Shown here: positions 54,337-62,677 of the stretch, one piece after another | Position numbering within the stretch: position 1 is the stretch's first letter | Layout of the letters: each line of letters begins with the position of its first letter | Source: Paracoccus denitrificans | GTDB lineage: Bacteria; Pseudomonadota; Alphaproteobacteria; Rhodobacterales; Rhodobacteraceae | DNA length: 64,000 nucleotides | Direction of reading: 5' to 3' | Assembly: GCF_900100045.1 (NCBI RefSeq) | Contig: NZ_FNEA01000005.1 | Location: 1 to 64,000 of the forward strand | Notes under the pieces: generated by a model | The model's input: the letters and a program-made list of their open reading frames with translations, nothing else | Databases searched by the model: none | Told to the model about the DNA's origin: nothing | Program-made: the position numbers and the translations under genes

Positions 54337-55299
54337 ATGCGCGACCACGGCGGCGACATCGACAAGGCGGCCGGCCTCTTCGGGCGGGCGGACTGGATCG
54401 ACCTGTCCACGGGAATCAACCGCCGGCCCTGGCAGGCCGGGCCGCTTTCAGCCCATGCCCTGACCGCGCTGCCGACGGCCGCGGACACCGCCCGGCTCAG
54501 CGCCGTTGCCGCAGCCCGATTCGGCTGTCCGCAGGATCAGGTCCTGCCGCTGGCGGGCGCCTCGGCGGCGATCCAGCTTCTGCCGCATGTGATCGGGGGG
54601 CGGCGCGCGGCGGTGCTGTCGCCGACCTATAACGAACATGCCGCCAGCCTGCGCGCTGCCGGCTGGGAGGTGGCCGAGCCTGCCGATCCCACCGCGCTGG
54701 CCGGCGCCGATCTGGCGGTGATCGTGAACCCGAACAACCCGGACGGGCGCGAGTTCACGCCCGCACGGGTCGCCGCCCTCGCCGCCACGGTGGGGCATCT
54801 CGTCGTGGACGAAAGCTTTACCGATCCGCGTCCCGACCTGTCGATGGCCGGCACGCGGCCAGAGAACGTCACCGTGCTGCGCAGCTTTGGCAAGTTCTGG
54901 GGACTGGCCGGGCTGCGGCTGGGCTTTGCCATCGCCGCCCCGGGGCTGCTGGCCCGGCTGGCCGAGCGCGCAGGCCCCTGGGCGGTCGGCGGCCCGGCGC
55001 TGGAGATCGGCACGCAGGCACTGGCCGACGCGCAATGGATCGACGACACGGTGGTCTGGCTCTCCGAGGCGGCGCTGCATCTGGACCAGATCGTCACCCT
55101 GCATTGGCCGCTGGTCGGCGGCACGCATCTGTTCCGCCTCTACGATACGCCCGACGCGCAGGCCGCGCATGAGTTGCTGGCCCGCGCCGGCATCTGGAGC
55201 CGCATCTTTCCCTGGCATCCGCGCTGGATTCGCCTGGGCATCCCCGGCTCGCGCGAAGAGTTCGACCGCGTGGCGGGCGCCTTTACAGCACCCGGTTGA
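54337..55299 (+). CDS. cobC: Threonine-phosphate decarboxylase (cobalamin synthesis)
   Basis: PLP enzyme of aminotransferase class I/II, 320 residues, short as expected for CobC/CobD. It decarboxylates L-threonine phosphate to the aminopropanol linker of vitamin B12. DLSTGINRRPW near 22-32 is the diagnostic start (LSTGINP-type), VNPNNPDGR binds PLP, the DESF aspartate is near 150 and SFGKFWGLAGLRLG holds the PLP lysine. AGGAGG precedes the ATG at 54337. The 225-base upstream gap has no classical cobalamin riboswitch. The 3' end overlaps purK by 17 bases (convergent). Confidence 0.92.
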   Translation: MRDHGGDIDKAAGLFGRADWIDLSTGINRRPWQAGPLSAHALTALPTAADTARLSAVAAARFGCPQDQVLPLAGASAAIQLLPHVIGGRRAAVLSPTYNEHAASLRAAGWEVAEPADPTALAGADLAVIVNPNNPDGREFTPARVAALAATVGHLVVDESFTDPRPDLSMAGTRPENVTVLRSFGKFWGLAGLRLGFAIAAPGLLARLAERAGPWAVGGPALEIGTQALADAQWIDDTVVWLSEAALHLDQIVTLHWPLVGGTHLFRLYDTPDAQAAHELLARAGIWSRIFPWHPRWIRLGIPGSREEFDRVAGAFTAPG

Positions 55300-56326
55300 C
55301 ATGGCCCATCTTGCGGCCGGGGCGTGCCTCGCCCTTGCCGTAAAGATGGACCTGGCAGCGCGACTGCTTCAGCAATTCCGGCAGGCGCAGCACGTCGTCG
55401 CCGATCAGGTTCTCCATCTCGACATCGGCGTAGCGCTGGCCGTCGCCCAGGGGCAGGCCGGCCACGGCGCGGATATGCTGCTCGAACTGGTCCACGGCGC
55501 AGCCCGCCTGCGTCCAATGGCCGGAATTGTGGACGCGCGGCGCGATCTCGTTCACCACCAGCCCGTCGCGGGTCACGAACAGCTCGACCCCCATGACGCC
55601 GATATAGTCCAGCGCATTGACGATACGCGCGGCGATCAGCACCGCATCGGTCAGCAGGCCCGCCGTCAGCCCGCAGGGCACCGTGGTGGTGCGCAGGATG
55701 CCCTCGCGATGAACGTTCAGGCCCGGATCATAGGCCGCGACCTGCCCATCCGCGCCGCGCGCGACGATGACGCTGATCTCGGCCGAGAACTCGACGAACC
55801 CCTCCAGCACAGATGGCGCACCGGTCCAGTCCCGCTGCCCGGCATCGGAAAAGCGGATCTGTCCCTTGCCGTCATAGCCCAGCCGCCGGGTCTTGAGGAT
55901 CGAGGGCGCCCCCAGCGCCGCCAGTGCCCCGGGCAGGTCGGATTCAGTCTCGACATTGCGATAGGGCGCGGTGCGCAGGCCGATGCCGGTCAGGAAATCC
56001 TTTTCGCTCAGCCGGTCCTGCGACACGGCCAGCGCGCGGCGGTTCGGACGGATCGGACGGATCGATTCCAGCAAGTCCAGCGCCGCCGTCGGCACGTTCT
56101 CGAACTCATAGGTGATGACATCGACCGATTCGGCGAAGGCGCGCAGCGCCGCCTGGTCCTCATAGGGCGCGGTGGTCAGCCGATGCGCCACGTCGCCCGC
56201 CGGCGCCGCGCCCGGCTCATAGACATGGCAGCGATAACCCAGCCGGCTGGCCGCGACCGAGAGCATGCGCCCCAGCTGCCCGCCGCCCAGGATGCCGATG
56301 GTGGCGCCGGGTTCCAGTTCACTCAT
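55283..56326 (-). CDS. purK: N5-carboxyaminoimidazole ribonucleotide synthase
   Basis: ATP-grasp enzyme of purine synthesis that makes N5-CAIR from AIR, bicarbonate and ATP; 347 residues. The N-terminal [12 protein letters not shown] motif is at about 11-22, YEFENVP near 74, [13 protein letters not shown] is the ATP-grasp loop and [14 protein letters not shown] near 264 is the family signature. Its start overlaps the end of purE by 8 bases, the usual purEK order. The end overlaps cobC on the other strand. Confidence 0.97.
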   Translation of the reverse strand: MSELEPGATIGILGGGQLGRMLSVAASRLGYRCHVYEPGAAPAGDVAHRLTTAPYEDQAALRAFAESVDVITYEFENVPTAALDLLESIRPIRPNRRALAVSQDRLSEKDFLTGIGLRTAPYRNVETESDLPGALAALGAPSILKTRRLGYDGKGQIRFSDAGQRDWTGAPSVLEGFVEFSAEISVIVARGADGQVAAYDPGLNVHREGILRTTTVPCGLTAGLLTDAVLIAARIVNALDYIGVMGVELFVTRDGLVVNEIAPRVHNSGHWTQAGCAVDQFEQHIRAVAGLPLGDGQRYADVEMENLIGDDVLRLPELLKQSRCQVHLYGKGEARPGRKMGHVNRVL

Positions 56327-56816
56327 CCTTCGGCTCCTCGGGGATGGAATCGCTGAGCGCCTGCCGCCAGGCGTCCAGCCGCGCGGCCAGTTCGGGGTCC
56401 GAGATCGCCAGGATCCCCGCCGCCATCAGCCCGGCATTGGCGGCACCCGCCGCGCCGATGGCCATGGTGGCGACCGGATAGCCCTTGGGCATCTGCAGGA
56501 TGGAATAAAGCGAATCAACGCCCGACAGCGCCTTGGTCTGCACCGGCACGCCGATCACCGGCACCCGGGTCTTGCTGGCCATCATGCCCGGCAGATGCGC
56601 GGCGCCGCCGGCACCGGCGATGATGACCTTCAGCCCCCGCGCCACCGCCGTCTTGCCATAGTCCCACAGCCGGTCCGGCGTGCGATGGGCGGAAACGATC
56701 CGCGCCTCGTAACCGATGCGCAGCTCGTCCAGGATGGCCGCGGCCTCGCGCATGGTCGGCCAGTCGGACTGGCTGCCCATGATGATCCCGACGGGTTTTC
56801 CGGTGGCTTTTTCCAT
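56319..56816 (-). CDS. purE: N5-carboxyaminoimidazole ribonucleotide mutase
   Basis: Converts N5-CAIR to CAIR in purine synthesis; 165 residues, class I PurE size. [13 protein letters not shown] near 10-22 binds the substrate phosphate, and [16 protein letters not shown] and [17 protein letters not shown] are the remaining family blocks. The ATG at 56816 is chosen since the family begins just before VGIIMGS; the upstream in-frame extension is not conserved. Operon with purK. Confidence 0.97.
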   Translation of the reverse strand: MEKATGKPVGIIMGSQSDWPTMREAAAILDELRIGYEARIVSAHRTPDRLWDYGKTAVARGLKVIIAGAGGAAHLPGMMASKTRVPVIGVPVQTKALSGVDSLYSILQMPKGYPVATMAIGAAGAANAGLMAAGILAISDPELAARLDAWRQALSDSIPEEPKDE

Positions 56817-56868
56817 GGCTCGACCCCCTTTTGCGCCCCGCCCTACAGCGCCGGGCTGGATCATGCAA

Positions 56869-57087
56869 TCAGGCGATGATGTCGGGGGTCAACTCGTCCT
56901 CGAGCCGGGAGATGCGGTCCTTGAGCGCAAGCTTTTGCTTCTTGAGCCGTTGCAGGGTCAGCGAATGGGTCAGGCTCTGCTCGGAAAGCGCGGCGATCGC
57001 CTCGTCGAGATCCCGATGCTCGCGCCGCAGCACCTCGAGCTTGGCACGGGCGATCTCTTCGTGGGACATCTCGTGTTGGGCGTTCAT
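56869..57087 (-). CDS. YdcH family (DUF465) protein
   Basis: Short helical protein of 72 residues, highly charged, matching DUF465/Ydc[19 protein letters not shown] in the first half and [20 protein letters not shown] in the second, probably an antiparallel coiled coil. The ATG at 57087 fits the family start. Function unknown. It stands upstream of purE on the same strand, 52 bases from the purE ATG. Confidence 0.9.
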   Translation of the reverse strand: MNAQHEMSHEEIARAKLEVLRREHRDLDEAIAALSEQSLTHSLTLQRLKKQKLALKDRISRLEDELTPDIIA

Positions 57088-57249
57088 CTCGGGCCTCGGG
57101 CTGGATCGTTCCGGTTATAGCGCAGCCCCCTGACGTTGTTAATGGTTTTGCGGAAAAGCGTTAACGCGAGGCCGCGTTCCGAGAAAACGCTTGCCTGGCG
57201 GCGCCATACGCCCCAAAGCTTGGACCTGGATCCCATGCAGGAGAAGCCG

Positions 57250-57846
57250 ATGCCCCGCACAGCCGCCGTCAAAGCCTCGGCCCTTGCGCTTGCACTGTCG
57301 CTGCCGCTTGTCCCCGCCCATGCGCAGGGGGCGGGCGAGCAGATGCAGCTTTGCGTCAACCAATGCCTTTATCACTTCGGCCCGGCCTCGAACCCGCGAT
57401 ACCATGCCTGCGTCGCCGAGCAATGCGAGGGGACCGGCCCGGCGCCCCAACGCCAGCAGCCCGCCCAGCCGCCGCGGCAGGGCGCCGCCTGGACCACCGG
57501 CGCGGTCGACGGCGGCAGGACGCATTACGCCAGGGTGCAATCCGGGCGGCTGGCGCTGAGCTACATGTGCCAGCGCGGCAGCGAGGGGCTGATCGCCGTC
57601 GAGGGCATGGCCGGCTCGCCCGGCTCGCTGGCGCTGCGCATCGACGGCAAGCGGGTGGCGCAGCCCTTTGCCACAAGCGGCGGCATGCGCGCGACCCAGG
57701 CGGCGCGCGGCTCGGCGCTGCTGGCCGGGTTGCTCGGCGGCAGCCGGGTCGAGCTTTCGGACGACCGCGGCCGGGGCAGCCTGCCGCTGGCCGGATCGGG
57801 CCGGGCGATCCGGACGGCCATGGCCGCATGCGGCCTGCGACCCTGA
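57250..57846 (+). CDS. Secreted hypothetical protein
   Basis: Protein of 198 residues with a clear signal peptide (MPRTAAVKASALALALSLPL, cleavage after AHA near 24). Five cysteines occur in the first part (LCVNQCLYHFG, ACVAEQCEG) and one pair further on (MCQRGSE and MAACGL). A Gln/Pro-rich linker separates a small N-terminal Cys-rich unit from a C-terminal beta-rich unit. AGGAGAAG stands 3 bases before the ATG at 57250, which is better than the ATG at 57235. I do not recognise the family. Confidence 0.7.
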   Translation: MPRTAAVKASALALALSLPLVPAHAQGAGEQMQLCVNQCLYHFGPASNPRYHACVAEQCEGTGPAPQRQQPAQPPRQGAAWTTGAVDGGRTHYARVQSGRLALSYMCQRGSEGLIAVEGMAGSPGSLALRIDGKRVAQPFATSGGMRATQAARGSALLAGLLGGSRVELSDDRGRGSLPLAGSGRAIRTAMAACGLRP

Positions 57847-57873
57847 GGCCGCGCCGCTGCGACGCGGCAAGCC

Positions 57874-57902
57874 CTTGTTTCCGGCGGCATCCGTTCACAT
57901 AT
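57874..57902 (+). promoter_or_regulatory. Candidate RpoH (heat-shock) promoter of the Hsp20 gene
   Basis: CTTGTT at 57874-57879 and ACATAT at 57897-57902, separated by 17 bases, resemble the alphaproteobacterial RpoH pattern of CTTGAA and CTATAT-like boxes. It lies 67 bases before the Hsp20 ATG. Confidence 0.4.
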
Positions 57903-57968
57903 TGGTCTTGCCGGATCGCCATTCCGGGGTCCGGCCGACAGTCGCTTTGATGCAAAGGGCTTGGGAAC

Positions 57969-58379
57969 ATGACCAAGATCAGTCTGGCCACTCATCCGTT
58001 CCTGCTGGGGTTCGACCAGTTGGAGCGCCTGGCCGAACGGGCCGCCAAGGGCGCCGAGGGCTATCCGCCCTACAATATCGAACACCAGGGGCCGAACGGC
58101 TTCCGCATCACGCTGGCCGTGGCGGGTTTTTCCGACGACGACCTGTCCATCACGCTGGAAGACCGCCAGCTGGTGATTCGCGGCCGCCAGTCGGATGCCG
58201 AGGAGGGCCGCGTCTTTCTGCACCGGGGCATCGCGTCCCGCGCCTTCCAGCGCAGCTTCGTGCTGGCGGACGGGGTCGAGGTGGTGTCGGCAGGTCTGGA
58301 AAACGGGCTTCTGAACATCGACCTGAGCCGCTCCGTGCCCGACAGCATCGTGCAGACCATACCGATCAGCCGCAAATGA
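57969..58379 (+). CDS. Small heat-shock protein, Hsp20/IbpA family
   Basis: ATP-independent chaperone of 136 residues that holds unfolded proteins. The alpha-crystallin domain (about 35-125) starts PPYNIEHQGPNGFRITLAVAGFSDDDL and has ELVIRGRQ-like QLVIRGRQSDAEEG and ASRAFQRSFVLADGVEV. The ILxIxIP tail appears as SIVQTIPIS. The strongly conserved A-x-x-x-NGL motif is present as ENGLLNIDL. The next gene (DUF1150) follows after 13 bases and is often linked to it in Rhodobacterales. Confidence 0.94.
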   Translation: MTKISLATHPFLLGFDQLERLAERAAKGAEGYPPYNIEHQGPNGFRITLAVAGFSDDDLSITLEDRQLVIRGRQSDAEEGRVFLHRGIASRAFQRSFVLADGVEVVSAGLENGLLNIDLSRSVPDSIVQTIPISRK

Positions 58380-58392
58380 AAGGGGATCGCAA

Positions 58393-58620
58393 ATGAACGA
58401 GAAATTCGATTTCGGCCCGGAAAACGCGGGCAACATCGTCTATATCCGCCGCGTCGCCATGGACAGCCTGCCCGACGAGGTGCGCCGCCAGGTGCCGGAT
58501 GCCGAGGCGCTTTACGCCGTGCATGGCGCGGACGGAGAGCGGCTGGCGCTGGTCAAGGACCGCAGCCTGGCCTTCATGCTGGCCCGTCAGAATGAACTGA
58601 CCCCGGTCAGCGTGCACTGA
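58393..58620 (+). CDS. DUF1150 family protein
   Basis: Small cytoplasmic protein, 75 residues, matching DUF1150: IVYIRRVAMDSLPDEVRRQV in the first half, YAVHGADGERLALVKDR and AFMLARQNEL at the end. In Rhodobacterales it commonly sits beside small heat-shock genes, as here, and may be a partner or regulator of the chaperone; no function has been shown that I know of. Confidence 0.9.
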   Translation: MNEKFDFGPENAGNIVYIRRVAMDSLPDEVRRQVPDAEALYAVHGADGERLALVKDRSLAFMLARQNELTPVSVH

Positions 58621-58629
58621 CCCGAAAGG

Positions 58630-58655
58630 CGCCGCCGCCCGGAAAAGCGGCGGCG
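58630..58655 (+). terminator. Hairpin between convergent DUF1150 and Sat-like genes
   Basis: A perfect 9-bp stem (CGCCGCCGC with GCGGCGGCG) and an 8-base loop lie 10 bases after the DUF1150 stop. There is no T-run, so it may act as a weak terminator for both directions. Confidence 0.35.
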
Positions 58656-58784
58656 GGGCATGTGGCCGGGGTCCGGTTGTCGCTTTCGCAGCGCAAGGCC
58701 GGGCTCGCGCCCGTCCGATACCAGTTCCCCGATCCGGGCTGAGAAAATGCCGAAGCGCACCGTCAAGGCGCCCGGCGGCCCCGC

Positions 58785-59588
58785 TCAAGGAATGGATCGC
58801 CCTTCACCATCGACCAGTTCCAGCCCGATCTCGTCCCGGTATTGCCGCAGCAGCGCCGGTGCAGCCGGATCGGCGGGCAGCAGCAGATGCGTCGCGCCAT
58901 GGTTGCGGCGGATCAGCGCCTGCCACAGCGTCTCGCGCCCGCCCGCATGGCGCGGCTCGGCCCCGACCGCCAGCAATTCGGCGCCAAGCTCGCCGGCCAG
59001 CCGCCCCCCGGCAGCCGCATCCGCAGGATCGCAGGCCAGCACCCGTTCGCAGCCCTGCGCGCGGAAATGCGCGCGCCAGCCGTTCGGCCCGCGCCGGGTA
59101 TCGCCCGCACCTGGCAGCCCCTTGACCGGCCCGCCCAGGCAGATCGGCCCGGCCGCGCGCTGCAAGGTCACGCCCGGATGGGCGGGATCGGCGCTGCCGA
59201 ACAGGAGCTCAGCCTCGCGCGCCCTGTCCGGGCTCCATTTGTCGGTAACCGACAGGATGGCCATGACCGCGCCATCGGGGCCGCGCAGGGCGATATCCTC
59301 GCCCGGATCGACCTGAGCCGCGAAATCCGCGCCGACCTCCAGCACCACCGGCATGGGCCAGAGCGCACCCGTGGTCAGGCGCATCCCGGCCAGCACCGAA
59401 TCGTAATCCGCCTGGGTCAGAAAGCCGCGCAGCGGCAGGAACCCACCGCCCGTCAGCAATTCCAGGTCGGCCATCTGCCGGGCCGTCAGATCCCAGGCGG
59501 CCATGCGCCCGGCCTCGGCCCGCAGCTTCTGCCCGGCCTCGGGGCTGACAAGAAGCGCACGGATCGGCTGGTGATGCGGCAGGTTCAT
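58785..59588 (-). CDS. ATP-sulfurylase-like protein lacking catalytic motifs
   Basis: Protein of 267 residues that aligns with the N-terminal PUA-like domain of sulfate adenylyltransferase (WDLTARQMADLELLTGGGF, LRGFLTQADYDSV, SVTDKWSPDRAREAE) and then with shortened parts of the catalytic domain (RAHFRAQGCERVLA, GGRETLWQALIRRNHGATHLL). At the place of the QTRNPLH nucleotide-binding motif stands CDPADAA, and GRDHAG is replaced by PADPAAP. It is therefore about 120 residues shorter than Sat and cannot be an active sulfurylase by the known mechanism. It lies 28 bases after trxB. No ribosome-binding site is clear at the ATG 59588; translational coupling to trxB is likely. Confidence 0.75.
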   Translation of the reverse strand: MNLPHHQPIRALLVSPEAGQKLRAEAGRMAAWDLTARQMADLELLTGGGFLPLRGFLTQADYDSVLAGMRLTTGALWPMPVVLEVGADFAAQVDPGEDIALRGPDGAVMAILSVTDKWSPDRAREAELLFGSADPAHPGVTLQRAAGPICLGGPVKGLPGAGDTRRGPNGWRAHFRAQGCERVLACDPADAAAGGRLAGELGAELLAVGAEPRHAGGRETLWQALIRRNHGATHLLLPADPAAPALLRQYRDEIGLELVDGEGRSIP

Positions 59589-59616
59589 CGGCGGCAAGCA
59601 GACAGAACCCCGGCCA

Positions 59617-60633
59617 TCAGGCGGGGATCTCGGCCGCATGCGGGTTCGGCTCGCCGGCCATGTCGTGCTCGGCCAGGAAGCGTTCGGCATCCAGCGCCGC
59701 CATGCAGCCCATGCCGGCGCTGGTCACCGCCTGGCGATAGATGTGGTCGGTCAGGTCGCCCGCCGCAAAGACGCCGGGGATCGAGGTCCGCGTCGTGCCG
59801 GGCTCGACCTTGACATAGCCGCCGTGATGCAGCTCCAGCTGGTCCTTGACCAGTTCCGAGGCCGGCGCATGGCCGATGGCGATGAAGACGCCGTCCGCCG
59901 GCACCACCTGCTCGGTCCCCTGCCGGACATGGCGTACGCGCACGCCGGTGACGCCCGGCGGCTGCTGTTCGCCCTGCACCTCGACCAGCTCGTGATCCCA
60001 GAGCACCGAGACCTTGGGATTGCGAAACAGCCGCTCTTGCAGGATCTTTTCGGCCCGCAGGCTGTCGCGACGATGGATCAGCGTCACCTTGCTGGCGAAA
60101 TTGGTCAAAAACAGCGCCTCCTCGACCGCGGTATTGCCGCCACCCACCACCACGACCTCGCGGCCGCGATAGAAGAAGCCGTCGCAGGTCGCGCAGGCCG
60201 AGACGCCGAAGCCCTTGAACTTCTCTTCACTGGACAGACCCAGCCAGCGCGCCTGGGCGCCGGTGGCCAGGATCACCGCATCCGCCGTGATGCGCGCCCC
60301 CGAATCAAGCTCGGCCACGAAGGGCCGCCGGCCCAGGTCCAGCCGCGTCACCGTATCGACAAAGATGCGCGCGCCCATGGCGCGGGCATGCGCCTCCATC
60401 CTGACCATCAGGTCGGGACCCTGGATCTCGGTCTCGCCGGGCCAGTTCTCGACCTCGGTGGTGATGGTCAGCTGGCCGCCCGGCTGCATGCCCTGGATCA
60501 GCACCGGCGACAGCATCGCGCGCGCGGCATAGACCGCGGCGGTATAGCCGGCCGGACCCGAGCCCACGATCAGCACGCGGCTATGGGCGGGCAGGCTGGT
60601 GTCGGCGGCAATCTCGGCAGGGGCATGGGACAT
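59617..60633 (-). CDS. trxB: Thioredoxin reductase
   Basis: FAD- and NADPH-dependent flavoprotein, 338 residues, that keeps thioredoxin reduced. The FAD motif [10 protein letters not shown] is near 24-33, the redox-active pair in CATCDG near 153-156, the NADPH motif [13 protein letters not shown] near 173-185 and the C-terminal FAD contact [10 protein letters not shown]. The N-terminus is about 15 residues longer than the E. coli enzyme. It is divergent from the Lrp-type regulator (164-base gap) and followed by the Sat-like gene. Confidence 0.96.
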   Translation of the reverse strand: MSHAPAEIAADTSLPAHSRVLIVGSGPAGYTAAVYAARAMLSPVLIQGMQPGGQLTITTEVENWPGETEIQGPDLMVRMEAHARAMGARIFVDTVTRLDLGRRPFVAELDSGARITADAVILATGAQARWLGLSSEEKFKGFGVSACATCDGFFYRGREVVVVGGGNTAVEEALFLTNFASKVTLIHRRDSLRAEKILQERLFRNPKVSVLWDHELVEVQGEQQPPGVTGVRVRHVRQGTEQVVPADGVFIAIGHAPASELVKDQLELHHGGYVKVEPGTTRTSIPGVFAAGDLTDHIYRQAVTSAGMGCMAALDAERFLAEHDMAGEPNPHAAEIPA

Positions 60634-60797
60634 GGCAGGGAACCTTTCGCTTGGCGCAGCCTTAGCTAATCACCGCCGGCCCGGCATGCAATCCATGAAC
60701 CCCCTTTCGCGCAGCAGCGGAAAGAATGTTGCGCAATCCGGGCTCGCGGGATAGTTTCCGGCATGTTTTTTGCCCGCAAGGCAAATCAGGGGATCCG

Positions 60798-61298
60798 ATG
60801 ACTGCCGCCAGACTTGACGAAATCGACCGCAAAATTCTGGCGGAGTTGCAGGCCGACGGCCGCATGACCAATGTCGAGCTGGCCCGCCGCGTCGGCATTT
60901 CGGCCCCGCCCTGCCTGCGCCGCGTCCGCGCGCTGGAGGAGATGGGCTATATCCGCGGCTACCATGCCGATATCGACGCGCGCGAACTGGGATTCGAGGT
61001 GCAGGTCTTTGCCATGGTCCGGCTGGTCAGCCAGTCCGAGCGCGACCTGTCGGCCTTTGAAGCCCTGGCCTGCGAATGGCCGCTGGTGCGCGAATGCCAC
61101 ATGCTGAACGGCGAGATCGACTTCATCCTGAAATGCGTCTCGCCCGACCTGACCAGCTTCCAGCGCTTCCTGACCGAGAAGCTGACGGCGGCGCCGAACG
61201 TGGCTTCGGTCAAGACCTCGCTGGTGATCCGCTGCGCCAAGGACGAGCCGGGCGTGCCCTTCGAGGTGGTCGAGGAACGCGCGGCGGCGCTGGGGTGA
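60798..61298 (+). CDS. Lrp/AsnC family transcriptional regulator
   Basis: Regulator of 166 residues with an N-terminal winged helix-turn-helix (LDEIDRKILAELQADGRMTNVELARRVGIS, about 5-34, read in parts) and a C-terminal RAM/ACT-like ligand domain with VRECHMLNGEIDFILKCVSPD. AGGGGATCC precedes the ATG at 60798. It is divergent from trxB and might control it; amino acids are the usual ligands of this family. Confidence 0.93.
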   Translation: MTAARLDEIDRKILAELQADGRMTNVELARRVGISAPPCLRRVRALEEMGYIRGYHADIDARELGFEVQVFAMVRLVSQSERDLSAFEALACEWPLVRECHMLNGEIDFILKCVSPDLTSFQRFLTEKLTAAPNVASVKTSLVIRCAKDEPGVPFEVVEERAAALG

Positions 61299-61390
61299 GG
61301 GGATGCGGTGACGGCGGGGGCTTTTGAGTTCTTAGCCGACGGTCATGATACGCATACTCTGCCGACAGCGGCTATGTCTTGGAGGCCCAC

Positions 61391-61816
61391 TTGAAGCTCC
61401 TGTCACTTATCGCGCTCGCCGTGTTGTCTGGGTGCGTAGAGGAGGACATTGCTTACCGATTTGTGGCCAAAGGAAACGCGAAACCTTTGTCTCTCTTGGC
61501 CAGCGAAGCGCAGTCTTTTGTATGCGTGGTTGCCATCTATCGTGCCTCGCCCAGCATAAAACCGCCCGAATTGGCTAACGGCTTTGAGCCATGGAGCGTG
61601 ACTCAATTGTCTGATCGGGTGAACGAAACAGCGGTTGAACTGCGAGCCCTAAACAATGCTGGCGAATGTTGGGATGCGGAAATCCGCAAAGCGAGTGGTT
61701 CGCCTGACCCCTGGCACTATACCAAAGCCGCACAGCCAATGATCTCGTCTGACCACAGCGGGAATGTCGCCGTTTTCGATCCGCAACGCGGTATCTTCAT
61801 CGCAATATCTGGGTGA
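61391..61816 (+). CDS. Small lipoprotein with TTG start
   Basis: Predicted lipoprotein of 141 residues. The signal is short: MKLLSLIALAVLSGC, where SGC is the lipobox. The best start is a TTG at 61391, five bases after GGAGG (61381-61385); there is no ATG or GTG nearby that keeps the signal peptide. The mature part has two further cysteines and no known motif. The sequence is clearly less GC-rich than its neighbours, suggesting horizontal acquisition. Alone between the Lrp-type regulator and pgeF, with 92 bases upstream. Confidence 0.6.
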   Translation: MKLLSLIALAVLSGCVEEDIAYRFVAKGNAKPLSLLASEAQSFVCVVAIYRASPSIKPPELANGFEPWSVTQLSDRVNETAVELRALNNAGECWDAEIRKASGSPDPWHYTKAAQPMISSDHSGNVAVFDPQRGIFIAISG

Positions 61817-61912
61817 CTGACAGCTTCGTCCCGCATCACGGAAACCGGCCAGACATCCCGCAGCCGCCCGCCCCGGCATCGAATGCCGTAGCCCGCGCGC
61901 CATCCCCCCGAC

Positions 61913-62677
61913 CTACAACGCAATCGCCGAGATCAGCCGTCCGTAATCCGCCTGGTTCTGATGCGTGCTGCGGCGATAGGAGAAAAAGCGGTCCGGGTCG
62001 GAATAGGTGCAATGCCGCGTCCATTCCGCCTCGACCCCGGCCTCGCGCAGCCGCATCAGGCCGAACGAGGGCAGGTCGAACATCGGCCGCCCGTTCGGCC
62101 CGCCGGCGAAGAAACGGTGATAGCCCGGTTCCTCGACCAGGAATTCGTCCATGAAATCCTCGCCGACCTCATAGGCGCGCTGACTGATCGTGGGGCCGAT
62201 CACCGCGCGAATCCGCGAAGCGCCCAGGTCGTTCATCGCGCCCACCGCCGCCTCGATCACGCCCGAAAGCGCGCCGCGCCAACCGGCATGGACGGCGCCG
62301 ATCACCCCTGCCTCGGGATCGGCCAGCAGGATCGGCTGGCAATCGGCGGTCAGCACCGCCAGCGCCACGCCGGGCTGGTCGGTGACGATGCCGTCGGCGC
62401 GAATCCCCGCAAGACCGGCGGGATCGTCGCCCGCGCGCAGCACGGCAATCTCGGCGGAATGCACCTGATGCACCGTGGCAAGGCCGGCGGGCGGCACGCC
62501 CATCGCCTCGGCGACGCGGGTGCGGTTGATGCTGACGATCTCGGCCTGGTCGCTGGAGCCGTAGCCGCAGTTCAACCCCGAAAACAGCCCCGAGGAGGCG
62601 CCGCCGCGCCGGGTGAAGAAGCCGTGCCGCACCGAGGCGAGCAATGGATGGGTCAGGATCTCAAGCGTCGTCTGCAT
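61913..62677 (-). CDS. pgeF: Peptidoglycan editing factor PgeF (YfiH, multicopper polyphenol oxidase fold)
   Basis: Cytosolic enzyme of the DUF152/YfiH family, 254 residues, which removes L-Ser-containing wrong muropeptide precursors; some members show laccase-like activity. Metal-type ligands are visible in VHQVHSAEI (His), TADCQPIL (Cys) and AVHAGWRGAL (His). The family start FFTRRGGASSGLFSGLN is near residues 20-36. The ATG at 62677 overlaps the end of the methyltransferase gene upstream by 17 bases. The order lgt, methyltransferase, pgeF recurs in Alphaproteobacteria. Confidence 0.92.
   Translation of the reverse strand: MQTTLEILTHPLLASVRHGFFTRRGGASSGLFSGLNCGYGSSDQAEIVSINRTRVAEAMGVPPAGLATVHQVHSAEIAVLRAGDDPAGLAGIRADGIVTDQPGVALAVLTADCQPILLADPEAGVIGAVHAGWRGALSGVIEAAVGAMNDLGASRIRAVIGPTISQRAYEVGEDFMDEFLVEEPGYHRFFAGGPNGRPMFDLPSFGLMRLREAGVEAEWTRHCTYSDPDRFFSYRRSTHQNQADYGRLISAIAL

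Noticed and set aside
57158-57167. GCGTTAACGC palindrome as a CtrA site or operator
   Set aside because: Only one TTAA half is present; no second half at 7 bases, and short palindromes of this size arise by chance.
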